DNA of 64,000 bases from a bacterium M00.F.Ca.ET.205.01.1.1 (GCA_004791255.1 SRUQ01000002.1:806561-870560); one strand, 5' to 3'; counted from the first letter of the stretch, positions 26,223-36,432 are shown. Numbers and translations: made by a program. Notes: generated from the sequence alone by a model not told the origin.

Positions 26223-26881
26223 GCAAGCTTGCACTGAAGACCTACACCTTGTTGCAGACGGTGACCTCCGTCAGCCTGTCGGCGATGGCCTGGGCGGTGA
26301 CCGGCGTGCGCCCGATCTGGAGCGGCAGCCAGCCTTCGGAGCGGCAGCGCATCTATTTCGCCAACCACACCAGCCATGGCGACTTCATCCTCTTGTCGGC
26401 ATGCCTGAGTGAAAGGGAGCGTGCCATCACCCACGCGATCGCCGCAGCCGAATATTGGGGCAAGTCGCGACTACGTCGCTTCATCGCCGAGGACATGCTG
26501 TCTTCCGTGCTGATCAGCCGGCAATGGACGAGCGAGGAGCAGAACCCGATCTCCATCATGCTGTCGGTTCTTGATCAGGGCCACTCGCTGATCCTGTTTC
26601 CCGAGGGCACCCGCAACATGAGCGACGAGCCGCTGCTGCCCTTCCGTTCCGGCCTCTACAATCTGTCGATGGCGCGGCCGGATGTCGAACTTATTCCCTG
26701 CTGGATAGAGAACATGTCGCGTGTGCTGCCCAAGGGCCAGTTCCTGCCGGTGCCGCTGCTCTGCCGCATCGTCTTCGGCACACCGGTCGCGGTGGCGCCA
26801 GGCGAGGATCGCCGGGCCTTCCTTGACCGCGCCCATGATGCGCTGCAGGCGCTCAATCCCCGCCCCGCACGAGACGATTGA
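26219..26881 (+). CDS. PlsC-type 1-acylglycerol-phosphate acyltransferase family protein
   Basis: 220 residues. Acyltransferase motifs: HTSHGD (H-x4-D, catalytic) after YFAN, and FPEGTR for glycerol-phosphate binding. A hydrophobic N-terminal segment anchors it to the inner membrane. The family acylates lysophosphatidic acid to phosphatidic acid, the substrate for the CDP-DAG synthase encoded next. Four-nt overlap with the upstream gene; its stop overlaps the next ATG by 1 nt (TGATG). A housekeeping PlsC is expected elsewhere, so this copy is probably dedicated to the operon's product. Confidence 0.88.
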   Translation: MSKLALKTYTLLQTVTSVSLSAMAWAVTGVRPIWSGSQPSERQRIYFANHTSHGDFILLSACLSERERAITHAIAAAEYWGKSRLRRFIAEDMLSSVLISRQWTSEEQNPISIMLSVLDQGHSLILFPEGTRNMSDEPLLPFRSGLYNLSMARPDVELIPCWIENMSRVLPKGQFLPVPLLCRIVFGTPVAVAPGEDRRAFLDRAHDALQALNPRPARDD

Positions 26882-27816
26882 TGCGCCACGAAATCAGCAT
26901 ATTGATCATCGGCCTCTTCGTCGTGCTGACCACTGCCAGCATCGTTGCCGCCACGCTTTCGGCGCGCGCGCCCAAGCCGTTGAGCGTGACGCTGATCAAT
27001 CTTACGCAGCGCATCAATGCCTGGTGGGTGATGGTGGCACTGATGACGGTCGCCTTCTTCTTCGGCCGCTACGGCATGACCATCCTGTTCGCGCTGATCT
27101 CGTTTGCGGCGCTGCGCGAATTCGTGACGCTGACCCACAGCCGCCGCAGCGACCATTGGGTGCTGCTTGGCATGTTTGGCATCATCATACCGTTCCAGTA
27201 CTGGCTGGTGTGGACCGCCTGGTACGGCCTCTTCGTGATCTTCATTCCGGTCTATTGCTTCCTTTTGATGCCGGCCATCACGGCGCTGCATGGCGACACC
27301 GAACGGTTTCTGGAGCGCATCGCGGCGCAGCAATGGGCGGTGATGATCTCGGTCTATTGCGTCAGCCATGTGCCAGCCCTGCTGACGCTCGACGTGCCGG
27401 GTTTCCAGGGCCGCAACCTCTTGCTCATCGCCTTCCTGATCATCGTCGTGCAGGGCAGCGACGTGCTGCAGTATATTTTCGGCAAGCTGTTCGGAAAACA
27501 CCGGTTCTCGCCGACCGTATCGCCGTCGAAGACCTGGGAAGGCCTGATTGGCGGACTGGTCGCCTCGAGCCTGCTCGGTGCGCTGCTGTCGTTCATCACG
27601 CCGTTCACGCCGCTGCAGGCCTCCGCCGTGGCCTTCATCGCCTGCACGATGGGGTTCCTCGGCGGTCTCGTCGCCTCGGCGATCAAGCGCGACCAGGGCG
27701 TCAAGGACTGGGGCCATCTGATCGAGGGCCATGGTGGGATGCTGGACCGCACCGACAGCCTGGTCTTCGCCGCGCCGATCTTCTTCCACATCGTGCGCTA
27801 CTTCTGGACGGTGTGA
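26881..27816 (+). CDS. Phosphatidate cytidylyltransferase (CDP-DAG synthase) paralogue (YnbB-like)
   Basis: 311 residues, about eight membrane helices. The CdsA signature is intact near the C-terminus: SAIKRDQGVKDWGHLIEGHG followed by GMLDRTDSLVFAAP, with the KD, HGG and DRxD residues that bind magnesium and CTP. It makes CDP-diacylglycerol from phosphatidate and CTP, the donor for the CDP-alcohol transferase at 22010. The start is ATG 26881 (shared with the upstream TGA); a TTG at 26878 is the alternative. Last gene of the operon; it converges on the ABC permease gene with 14 bp between stops. Confidence 0.92.
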   Translation: MRHEISILIIGLFVVLTTASIVAATLSARAPKPLSVTLINLTQRINAWWVMVALMTVAFFFGRYGMTILFALISFAALREFVTLTHSRRSDHWVLLGMFGIIIPFQYWLVWTAWYGLFVIFIPVYCFLLMPAITALHGDTERFLERIAAQQWAVMISVYCVSHVPALLTLDVPGFQGRNLLLIAFLIIVVQGSDVLQYIFGKLFGKHRFSPTVSPSKTWEGLIGGLVASSLLGALLSFITPFTPLQASAVAFIACTMGFLGGLVASAIKRDQGVKDWGHLIEGHGGMLDRTDSLVFAAPIFFHIVRYFWTV

Positions 27817-27830
27817 CCGGCGGACGCCGA

Positions 27831-28844
27831 TCAGAGGCGATTGCGGATCAGCATGGTGACGACGAAGAAGGCGCCGAGCGAACTGGTGATGATGCCGATC
27901 GGCAGTTCCTGCGGCGGCAGCAAGGTCCGGGCCAACAGGTCGCTGGCAAGCAGCAGCACCGCGCCGAACAGCGCGCAGCTTGCGATCAGGCGCAAATGCA
28001 AAGGCCCGGCCAGCGGCCGCGACAGATGCGGGATCATCAAGCCGACGAAACCGATGACGCCGGCGATGGAGACGAGGATCGCGGTTGAAAAGGCGGCGAC
28101 GAGAAACGTCACCTTGCGCATGCGCGCCACGGGAACGCCGAGGCTCTCGGCGGCGTTTTCGCCGGCCAGCAAGGCATCGAACCAGCGGTGGTTCCACAGC
28201 GCATAGGCAAGGATGGTGCCCGCGCCCAGCGCCCCCAGCCCGATATTGTCCCAGCGCGCCAGGCCGAGGCCGCCCATCGTCCAGAACAGCACCGAATGCG
28301 CGGCGCGCTGGTCGCCGGCAAAGACCAGATAGTTGGTCACCGCCGTGAACAGGAACGAGACGGCAAGGCCAGCCAGGATCAGCCGTTCAGGGCCCCGCCC
28401 TTTCACCCGCGTCACCAGCACCAGAACGATGCAGGCCGCCAGTATGCCGCCGGTGAAGGCCGCGACCGGCAACGTCCAGATGCCAAAGCTGTCGCCGAAC
28501 ACGGTGATGACGGAGACAGCACCCGCGGCAGCGCCCGAGGACAGGCCGAACAGGAACGGATCGGCAAGGTCGTTGCGCGTAACCGTCTGCAACAGCGCGC
28601 CGACGACGCCAAGGCCGGCGCCGACGCAGATGGCCAGGATGGTGCGCGGCAGCCTAAGGTCGACGATGATCTTGCCGACCGGCCCGGACACGTCGTGGCC
28701 CGGCATGCCGATCGCATGACCAAGCGAGGCAATGACGTCGGTCAGCGGTATGACCGTCGAACCATAGGCGATCGACAGCAGCGCGAGCGCGATGATTGCC
28801 ACCGCGCCCGCCATCATGGCCAATGCGAATGCCGGGGATCGCAA
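27831..28844 (-). CDS. FecCD/BtuC family ABC transporter permease
   Basis: 337 residues, about nine to ten membrane helices. Family marks: LRLPRTILAICVGAGLGVVG near the N-terminus, GLLQTVTRNDLADPF-type loop (here ALLQTVTRNDLADPF) and the C-terminal GVIGFVGLMIPHLSRPL coupling loop. Inner-membrane channel for corrinoids, siderophores or haem; the upstream cobalamin riboswitch favours a corrinoid. No ATG fits: TTG at 28844, two bases after the binding-protein stop, gives normal length and starts just before helix 1. ATG 28817 would cut into that helix. Confidence 0.9.
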   Translation of the reverse strand: MRSPAFALAMMAGAVAIIALALLSIAYGSTVIPLTDVIASLGHAIGMPGHDVSGPVGKIIVDLRLPRTILAICVGAGLGVVGALLQTVTRNDLADPFLFGLSSGAAAGAVSVITVFGDSFGIWTLPVAAFTGGILAACIVLVLVTRVKGRGPERLILAGLAVSFLFTAVTNYLVFAGDQRAAHSVLFWTMGGLGLARWDNIGLGALGAGTILAYALWNHRWFDALLAGENAAESLGVPVARMRKVTFLVAAFSTAILVSIAGVIGFVGLMIPHLSRPLAGPLHLRLIASCALFGAVLLLASDLLARTLLPPQELPIGIITSSLGAFFVVTMLIRNRL

Positions 28845-28846
28845 GC

Positions 28847-29794
28847 TCAGAACGCTTCCGGATGCATCGCCTTGGCGATCTTTTCGACCGCCTCGATGTT
28901 GGCCGGCCCGGGCGTCAGTTCGGCGTAGCGCAGGGCGACGAAGCGCTCGTTCTTGACCGCATCCGTCTCCTTCATCGCCGGATGCGCCTTCAGGAAATCG
29001 AGCAGCTTCTTGTAGCCGCCGCCATCCTGGTAATCGAGCAGGATGAGGAATTGCGGGTTGCGCGAGGCCACCGTCTCCCAATCCGTGTTGCCCCAGCTGG
29101 TGTCCATGTCGGCCATGATGTTGTCGCCGCCGGCGGCGGAAATCATGGCGCTGGGAATGGCGAACTTGCCTGCGGTAAACGGCTTGTCCTCGCCGGAGTC
29201 GTAGAGGAACACCCGTGTACCCTTGCGGTCGCCGACCTTGGCGGTGATCTCGGCGAGCTCTGCCTTCCAGCCGGTGACGAGTTTGTCGGCCTCGGGCTCC
29301 TTGCCGAAGATCTTGCCCAGCTTCTCGACGTCGCCATAGAGCAGGTCCATCGAGGCGGCGGGCCGGTTCTTGTCGAGATGGACGCAGCTTTCGGTCAGCA
29401 CCAAGGTCTTGATGCCATGCGGGGCGAGTGTGTCGGGCGTCACCTCGCCGCCCGGCTTCATTCCGTAATACCAGCCGGCGAAGAAGAAATCGGGCTCGAC
29501 GGCAACGAGGTTCTCAAGCGTCGGGTATTTGGGCGCCAATTCCGGGATCGAGCCCTGCTCGGCCTTGAATTCGGGGCCGACCTTGTACCATCCGGTGATG
29601 CCGGTGAGGCCGACGATCGATGGCTGCAGCTTCAGCGCGAACGCCATCTCCGCCATATCGAGATCATGGATGACGGCGCGCTTCGGCGGCGCATCGAAAG
29701 TCAGCGGCTTGCCGCAGCTGTCGACTGTGACCGGAAAGGCGAAGGCGGTCGAGGCCAGCAGTGAGAGGGCAAGCGACAAGGCAAGGCGTTTCAC
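28847..29794 (-). CDS. BtuF/FepB-type ABC transporter substrate-binding protein
   Basis: 315 residues. Signal peptide of about 19 residues (STAFA), then the class III binding-protein fold: N-lobe opening VTVDSCGKPLTF and KRAVIHDLDMAEMAFAL, a long central helix (about 150-180), and C-lobe segments RVFLYDSG and NPQFLILLDY. It captures the ligand in the periplasm for the FecCD permease. Riboswitch control suggests a cobamide or precursor, but the sequence alone does not exclude an iron chelate. It sits between the ATPase and permease genes. Confidence 0.9.
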   Translation of the reverse strand: MKRLALSLALSLLASTAFAFPVTVDSCGKPLTFDAPPKRAVIHDLDMAEMAFALKLQPSIVGLTGITGWYKVGPEFKAEQGSIPELAPKYPTLENLVAVEPDFFFAGWYYGMKPGGEVTPDTLAPHGIKTLVLTESCVHLDKNRPAASMDLLYGDVEKLGKIFGKEPEADKLVTGWKAELAEITAKVGDRKGTRVFLYDSGEDKPFTAGKFAIPSAMISAAGGDNIMADMDTSWGNTDWETVASRNPQFLILLDYQDGGGYKKLLDFLKAHPAMKETDAVKNERFVALRYAELTPGPANIEAVEKIAKAMHPEAF

Positions 29795-29856
29795 TGAAAT
29801 AGCTCCTTGGTGGGAAGGGATCGATGAGGAAATGGCGTCGGTCAGGATGGCTTCGG

Positions 29857-30645
29857 TCAGGATGGCGGGCCGGCACGGTTCGGGACCTCGAACACCGTCA
29901 GCTCACGGTCCTCGGTCGGATGGCGCAGCCGCAACACGTCGACGCCGAAAATATCGCGGACCAGTTGTTGGGTGAGCGCCTCGCGCGGTGGCGCCAGCGC
30001 ATGCAGGCGCGCATTGTTCATCACCGCGACCCTGGTGGCAAAAGGCGCCACCAGAGCCAGATCGTGCAGCACCGCGATCACGGTCATGCCGAACCCGGCC
30101 ACCAGTTCGAGCAGGTCGCCGCGGGCGCGCGGGTCGAGATGGTTGGTCGGCTCGTCGAGGAACAGGATTTTCGGCTCCTGCGCGATGGCGCGGGCAAGTT
30201 GGGCGCGCTGGCGTTCGCCGCCGGAGAGAGAGCCGATGGTTCGGCCAAGCAGCGGCAGCAGACCGGTCCGGCGCAGCGCGTCGACGACGATGTCGCGCTC
30301 GTCGCTGCGACGTCTGCGGCCGGCATGCGGCACCCGGCCAAGCTCGACATAGTCGATCACCGCCAACCGGGGATCGGGTTGATCGGTCTGGCCAACCACG
30401 GCGATATGCAATGCGCGCTCGGCGATGGAGATCCTGTCCAGCCGGCGCCCGGTAAACTTCACCTCGCCCGAGCTTGGCCGCAACGTGCCCGACAGCATGC
30501 GCAGCAGTGTCGTCTTGCCGGCGCCGTTGGGACCGATGATGGCCAGGCGGTCGCCCGTCGCCACGGAAAGGCTGACGGCGCGCACCAAAGACTGGCCCTC
30601 CGCCACCGCGCCGAGATCGTTGGCCTCGAGAAGCGGCGCCGTCAT
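29857..30645 (-). CDS. FecE/BtuD-type ABC transporter ATP-binding protein
   Basis: 262 residues. Walker A GPNGAGKTTLL, Q-loop VVGQTDQPDP, signature LSGGERQRAQLARAI, Walker B ILFLDEPTNHLD, and switch His in VLHDLAL. It powers import through the FecCD permease. ATG 30645 overlaps the stop of the DUF1636 gene by 4 nt; the longer frame to 30726 only duplicates coding of the upstream gene. Confidence 0.92.
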   Translation of the reverse strand: MTAPLLEANDLGAVAEGQSLVRAVSLSVATGDRLAIIGPNGAGKTTLLRMLSGTLRPSSGEVKFTGRRLDRISIAERALHIAVVGQTDQPDPRLAVIDYVELGRVPHAGRRRRSDERDIVVDALRRTGLLPLLGRTIGSLSGGERQRAQLARAIAQEPKILFLDEPTNHLDPRARGDLLELVAGFGMTVIAVLHDLALVAPFATRVAVMNNARLHALAPPREALTQQLVRDIFGVDVLRLRHPTEDRELTVFEVPNRAGPPS

Positions 30646-31106
30646 GGCAAGCTCCCTGCCGGACCGGCCGGAATGCGGGCCAGCGTCTTGCCCGCCAGAC
30701 CCGCCGGACGCTGGCCGGAATTGCACCAGCCGTCGGCGAGCGAGGCATAGAGCTTGGCAAACCGTACGAGATCGCCGGGATCGGCCTGCGCGTCGATGGA
30801 GCCGAAGAGATAGGCGGCTTTGCGTTGCGCCTGGAAAGCCACCGTTAACGGCCGCGAGCAGTCCGCCATGCAGGCCACGCCCTCGACGGCAAAGCCTTGC
30901 GCCACCGCCGGCTCATGATGGGCCGACAGGCGGGAACGCAGCTCGGCGCACAGGCTTTCCCCCGACCTTGTCCCGGTCGGGACGTCGCGGCAAAGCGTGC
31001 ACACGATGATGCGGTGAATGCGATCGATGGCGCCGTCCAACTTTCCGTCTTTCTCGATAGGCGACGGAAGGATGCTGGCGCGTCGGTCGACAAGACCGAC
31101 TTCCAC
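30642..31106 (-). CDS. DUF1636 domain protein under cobalamin riboswitch
   Basis: 154 residues. Cys-rich core IVCTLCRD...ESLCAEL...VEGVACMADCSRPLTVAF (shown in parts), typical of DUF1636 and suggestive of metal or Fe-S binding. The C-terminal region (GWCNSGQRPAGLAGKTLARIPA) is also family-typical. The role is unknown; the gene is the first of a B12-riboswitch transporter operon, which implies a corrinoid or cobalt task. No ATG exists in the frame; GTG 31106 follows GGAGGAG closely and clears the riboswitch. The frame stays open into the riboswitch, which is an artefact. Confidence 0.8.
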   Translation of the reverse strand: MEVGLVDRRASILPSPIEKDGKLDGAIDRIHRIIVCTLCRDVPTGTRSGESLCAELRSRLSAHHEPAVAQGFAVEGVACMADCSRPLTVAFQAQRKAAYLFGSIDAQADPGDLVRFAKLYASLADGWCNSGQRPAGLAGKTLARIPAGPAGSLP

Positions 31107-31140
31107 GTCTCCTCCCGGCACACCCCGTCCGGTCAACTCT

Positions 31141-31320
31141 GTCGATGGCAGGTCTCCTGGCTCGCGGGTCTCAGCGCCATCCTGCCTTCCCAGCCTTGCC
31201 GGCCAGTGGCATTTCGGATTTTGCTCACCGCTTACAGTTGCGGGGGCAGCCACGGCTTCGACCCCTATGGGCCTTACCGTGTTCCCTTTTCACCCCGAGC
31301 CTTTCGGCACGGGGACCATC
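31141..31320 (-). promoter_or_regulatory. Cobalamin (adenosylcobalamin) riboswitch
   Basis: On the minus strand the conserved boxes appear in order: AAAAGGGAACACGGT, then the B12 core GCTGCCCCCGCAACTGTAAG, then ATGCCACTG, GGGAAGGC, and the 3' box GAGCCAGGAGACCTGCC. Outer GATGGT and CCATC pair. It lies directly before the DUF1636 start, so it should repress translation or transcription of the whole transporter operon when cobalamin is abundant. Confidence 0.95.
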
Positions 31321-31592
31321 GTGCGCCACCGTAGTTTTGCGCAGGGCACATCGCAACCATTCTTTTCGACCGCGGATGTCGTGATGGGAGCGCCTGGAGC
31401 CAACTGCAGTTGTCAAAAAAGGTCACGCGACATCTCTGTATGTCATGTAATAACAGAACAAATAAAGACAATCGGTTGCGACTGTCAATCCCCTCTCACG
31501 ACCATTTCCAATCTGCCTGTGAAGGTCTCCAAATACAGGAAGAGCGGGGTTCGCGTGAACCCCGCCCTGGAAAGCATGGCCTGCGGAAGAAC
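31321..31592. other. Intergenic region between the B12 operon and the sugar ABC genes
   Basis: About 270 bp, more AT-rich than its surroundings around 31405-31500. It should contain the promoter of the riboswitch operon on the minus strand. Apart from the hairpin at 31544-31565, no gene or RNA was recognised. Confidence 0.5.
31544..31565 (-). terminator. Terminator hairpin after the sugar ABC operon
   Basis: Perfect 9-bp stem GCGGGGTTC / GAACCCCGC with a 4-nt loop, about 30 bp past the binding-protein stop on the minus strand, followed by TCTTCC. The stem is strong, the T-run weak. Confidence 0.6.
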
Positions 31593-32576
31593 CTACTTGC
31601 CCATCATCTGCTTGGCATTCTCAGCCGTGATCGCGGTCGTGTCGACGGTCACCGTCGTGTCCACCGAAGTCGCGCAGTCGAGCAGGATTTTCTTCGACAT
31701 CTCGATCGCCTCCTTGGCACCGGTCGGGTAGGTGAAGGTCGCGGCCCAGTCGCCCTTGGCGACTGCCTCGATGCCGCCTGCCGGTCCGGGCAAGCCGTCG
31801 GTGCCGATGATCTTGACGTCCTTGCCGGCGCCCTTGGCGGCGAGCAGCGCGCCGGCGGCCATCATGTCGTTGGAGGCGTAGAGCACCTTGATGTCGGGAT
31901 GCGCCTGCAGCATGGCGGCAAAGGCGGTCTGGGCTTTGTCCGGCACCCAGTCGGCGGCCTGCTCGGCCACGACCTGGATCTTGGCGTTTTCCTTGACGCC
32001 GTCCTTGAACCCGTTCAGCCGCTCAACCGCGGGCGTCGAGCTCGGCAGACCTTCCAGCACCGCCGTCTCGCCGCCATCCGGCAGCAGGGTCTTGGCCGTG
32101 TATTTGCCGGCTTCGAGCGCGATCTTGTAATTGTCGCCGCCGATGAAGGCGGTGTAGTCCTTGCCGGGGTCGCCGACCGTCTTGCGGTCGAGTTCGATGA
32201 CCGGGATGCCGGCATCCATGGCGCGCTTCACCGCCGGCGTCAGCGGTGCGGCCTCGAAGGGCGAGATCAGCAGCAGATCGACCTTCTGGGTGATGAAATT
32301 GTCGACCTGCGAGGTCTGCGTATTGACGTTGCCGGCACCGTCGGCGATCTGCAGCGTGAAGCCCGGCACTTCCTTGGCCGCCGCCGTAAGCTCGTCATTG
32401 ACATGCTGGCGATAGGGCTCGGCATTGTTCGCCTGCGAAAAGCCGATGATGAACTGGCCGTCCTTGGCGCAGGCCTTGACCATCGGATCGGCAGCATAGG
32501 CCGTTCCCGCAATGCACAGGCCGGCGCCGGCCAGAAGCACTGCCTTGAGGGTCGATCCTCTTGCAATCGTTTTCAT
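31593..32576 (-). CDS. Ribose-type (RbsB-like) sugar ABC transporter substrate-binding protein
   Basis: 327 residues. Signal peptide (about 1-28, GTAYA), then a periplasmic binding protein of the RbsB/LacI fold: IIGFSQANNAEPYRQHVN, KVDLLLISPFEAAPLTPAV, GIPVIELDRKTVG and ASNDMMAAGALLAA segments. It delivers a pentose, hexose or polyol to the permease encoded at 32756. GGAGGAG precedes ATG 32576. It is the last gene of the operon and is separated from the permease gene by two tandem palindromes. Confidence 0.92.
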   Translation of the reverse strand: MKTIARGSTLKAVLLAGAGLCIAGTAYAADPMVKACAKDGQFIIGFSQANNAEPYRQHVNDELTAAAKEVPGFTLQIADGAGNVNTQTSQVDNFITQKVDLLLISPFEAAPLTPAVKRAMDAGIPVIELDRKTVGDPGKDYTAFIGGDNYKIALEAGKYTAKTLLPDGGETAVLEGLPSSTPAVERLNGFKDGVKENAKIQVVAEQAADWVPDKAQTAFAAMLQAHPDIKVLYASNDMMAAGALLAAKGAGKDVKIIGTDGLPGPAGGIEAVAKGDWAATFTYPTGAKEAIEMSKKILLDCATSVDTTVTVDTTAITAENAKQMMGK

Positions 32577-32653
32577 ACTCACTCTCCTCCTCGTCAGGCC
32601 GGGCCTGACCTTGGTTTGACTTCCACTCTTGCCGTCTTCCTCCTGTTTGTTGA

Positions 32654-32699
32654 TGCATGTCGTTGTCGCAAAACCGATGTCACTTTTGCGCGACATGCA
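32654..32699. repeat. Palindromic repeat, copy 1 (between permease and binding protein genes)
   Basis: Outer arms TGCATGTCG (32654-32662) / CGACATGCA (32691-32699), inner arms CGCAAAA / TTTTGCG. Nearly identical to the copy at 32709-32756 and similar in layout to the element at 9199-9245. Confidence 0.8.
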
Positions 32700-32708
32700 T
32701 TTTTGTTG

Positions 32709-32756
32709 GTGCATGTCGTCATCGCAAAACCGATGTCACTTTTGCGCGACATGCAC
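32709..32756. repeat. Palindromic repeat, copy 2, abutting the permease stop codon
   Basis: Outer arms GTGCATGTCG (32709-32718) / CGACATGCAC (32747-32756) with inner CGCAAAA/TTTTGCG arms. The permease TAG stop occupies 32756-32758, so the hairpin begins with the last base of the stop codon. Confidence 0.8.
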
Positions 32757-33804
32757 TAACGACCCAACCCCTCGCGACGGCGAACGAGGGATTGAAGCAC
32801 TGCCGCCAGCACGATGATCGCGGCGGTCGCGAGCAACTGCATGGCAGGGGTGATGTTGTTGAGCTGAAGGATGTTGGCGAGCGCTCCGAGCATGATGGTG
32901 CCGGCAACGGTGCCGACCATCGAGCCGGCGCCGCCGAACAGGCTGGTGCCGCCAATGACTACGGCCGCGATTGCGGTCAGCTCATAGCCCATGCCGTCAT
33001 TGGCGCTGCCGAAATTGAACTGGCCGGCATGAACGATGCCTGCGAGCGCGGCGGCAAAACCGGTGATGGCGTAGACCGAGATCTTCACCATCGACACCGG
33101 CACGCCGGAAATACGCGCAGCGCGTTCATTGCCGCCGACGGCAAAGACATAGCGGCCGAAGCGCGTGGTGTTGAGCACGATGGTGGCGATCGCGGCAAAG
33201 ACGACGAAGACCAGGGTCGCGACCGGCACGGTGTTGTTGAACAGCCGCTCGCCCAGCACCGCAAACACCGGCGGCGCCAGGCCTGGCCCCTCGCCATAGG
33301 AAATGTTGATATACTGGTTGCCCGAGACGACCAGGGCCAGGCCGCGCGCGGCCTGCAGGCCGGCCAGCGTGACGATGAACGGCTCCAGCCGGAAGCGGGT
33401 GGAGATGGTGCCCTGGATGGCGCCGAAGACGATGCCCATGACCAGCACGGCAAGGATGGTCGGGATGAGGCCGAAGCCGCCCGAAATCATCATCGATGCA
33501 GTGACGACGCTGGAGAGGCCAAGCACTGCGCCGACCGACAGGTCGATGCCGGCGGTGATGATGACGAAGGTCATGCCGATGGCGATGATGCCGGTCTCCG
33601 ACACGGCACGCACGATGTTGGCGATGTTGTCGGGGTCGAGGAACAGTATCTCGCCATGCCGGCGCGGCGAGAAGATGATGCCGCCGATCGCCACCACGAC
33701 GAGACCGATCAGGCTCTGGAAGCGCACCACCAGAGCCAGCGGATCGCGACGCACGGGGGCGGCGGCCACCGGGCCGCTTGCCTCCAAAATCTTCTGTTCA
33801 GACA

Positions 33805-33805
<1 letters not shown>
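32756..33805 (-). CDS. Ribose-type (RbsC-like) sugar ABC transporter permease
   Basis: 349 residues, about ten membrane helices. RbsC-family segments: ITAGIDLSVGAVLGLSS, RFRLEPFIVTLAGLQAARGLAL, the EAA-like loop GGNERAARISGVPV, and ELTAIAAVVIGGTSLFGGAGS. It forms a homodimeric inner-membrane channel with the fused ATPase upstream. Its ATG shares one base with the ATPase stop (TGATG). Confidence 0.93.
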
Positions 33806-35318
<1,513 letters not shown>

Positions 35319-35322
<4 letters not shown>

Positions 35323-36317
35323 GCCGGCCTCGCACAGGATTGACGCACCTGGAGCCGTGCCTGGAGCCGAACGGCATGGGGCTCGGCGTGGCTGGAGGCA
35401 ATGCGCGCGCTGAGCAGCGCCGCCGCCTGGCGCCCGATCTCGGTACAGGGCTGTTCGACCAGCGTCAGCCTCGGTTCAAAGCAGTCCGCCCATTCGAAAT
35501 CGTCGAAGCCGACAAGCGACAGGTCGCGCGGGATCGAAAGACCCTTTTCGCTTACGGCGCGGACTGCCCCGATGGTGGCCATATTGTTGCCGGTGACCAG
35601 TGCGGTGGGCGGCACGGGCAGCGACAGGATCGCATGCGTCGATGCCGTGGCGCTCGCCGTGTCGACATTGTCCGGCGAGACATAGTGCGGCAGGCATTCA
35701 AGTCCATTGGCCGATAGCGAGGCTCGAAACGCCTCGATGCGTTCGCGCGTTGTGGCAAGACCCGGCTGGCCGGCAATGTAGCCGATGCGCTTGTGGCCGA
35801 AGGACGCGACATGGTCGATGAGCGCATGCATCGCCGTCTCGTTCTCGACGCCGATCTGGTCGAAGCGGTCATCGGCGAAGCGGTCGATCAGGACACAGGG
35901 CAGTTTCTTGTCGGCGAGATAGTCGATCGCGCGCTGCGGTGCGCCGGACGGTGCCAGGATCACCCCGTCGACGCGACGCTGGTGGAAGGCGCGCACTACC
36001 TGCAGCTCGCGGTCGGGGTCTTCCTGCGTATCGGAGAGGAATACCATCAGCCCGAGCCGTGCACATTCGGCTTCGACGGCGCAGATGATGTCGGTGAAAT
36101 AGGGATTGGAGATGGCCGAGATGGCAAGGCCGACGCTGTTGGTCGAGGCGACTTTCAGCGACCGCGCCAGTTCATTGGGCTGATAGCCCAGGGCAGCGAT
36201 CACATCGTTGATGCGTTGCGCCTTCTCCGGCGAGACAAAGCGGGTGCGGTTGATGACATGCGAGACGGTCGAAACCGACACGCCGGCGCGACGCGCGACC
36301 TCAGCCATTGTCGGCAT
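35319..36317 (-). CDS. LacI family transcriptional regulator
   Basis: 332 residues. N-terminal HTH and hinge (TMAEVARRAGVSVSTVSHVI, then NELARSLKVASTNSVGLAIS), followed by a sugar-binding-protein-like effector domain with SLVGFDDFEWADCFEP near the C-terminus. It is the first gene of the operon it presumably controls, with a 4-nt overlap into the ATPase gene, so it is autoregulated. The ligand is probably the transported sugar. A 24-bp operator-like palindrome lies about 90 bp upstream. Confidence 0.93.
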
Positions 36318-36408
36318 GGCAGCTCAAATCGAGTGCTGGCAAGCGCTCCTCCCAGATGATGCGTTCCCGGTCCGCTCTTATCGGCGTTGGCAGATTTCAT
36401 AGCGCCAT

Positions 36409-36432
36409 CGAAACGTTTGCGCAATCGCTTCG
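36409..36432. promoter_or_regulatory. Likely LacI-family operator
   Basis: 24-bp palindrome centred between 36420 and 36421, CGAAACGTTTGC / GCAATCGCTTCG, with 10 of 12 symmetric positions matching. Size, the central TTGCGCAA and its place in front of the lacI-led operon fit a LacI/GalR-family site. Confidence 0.65.

Noticed and set aside
31107..31253. N-terminal extension of the DUF1636 frame
   Set aside because: It translates the cobalamin riboswitch sequence; the RNA boxes explain the conservation better than coding.
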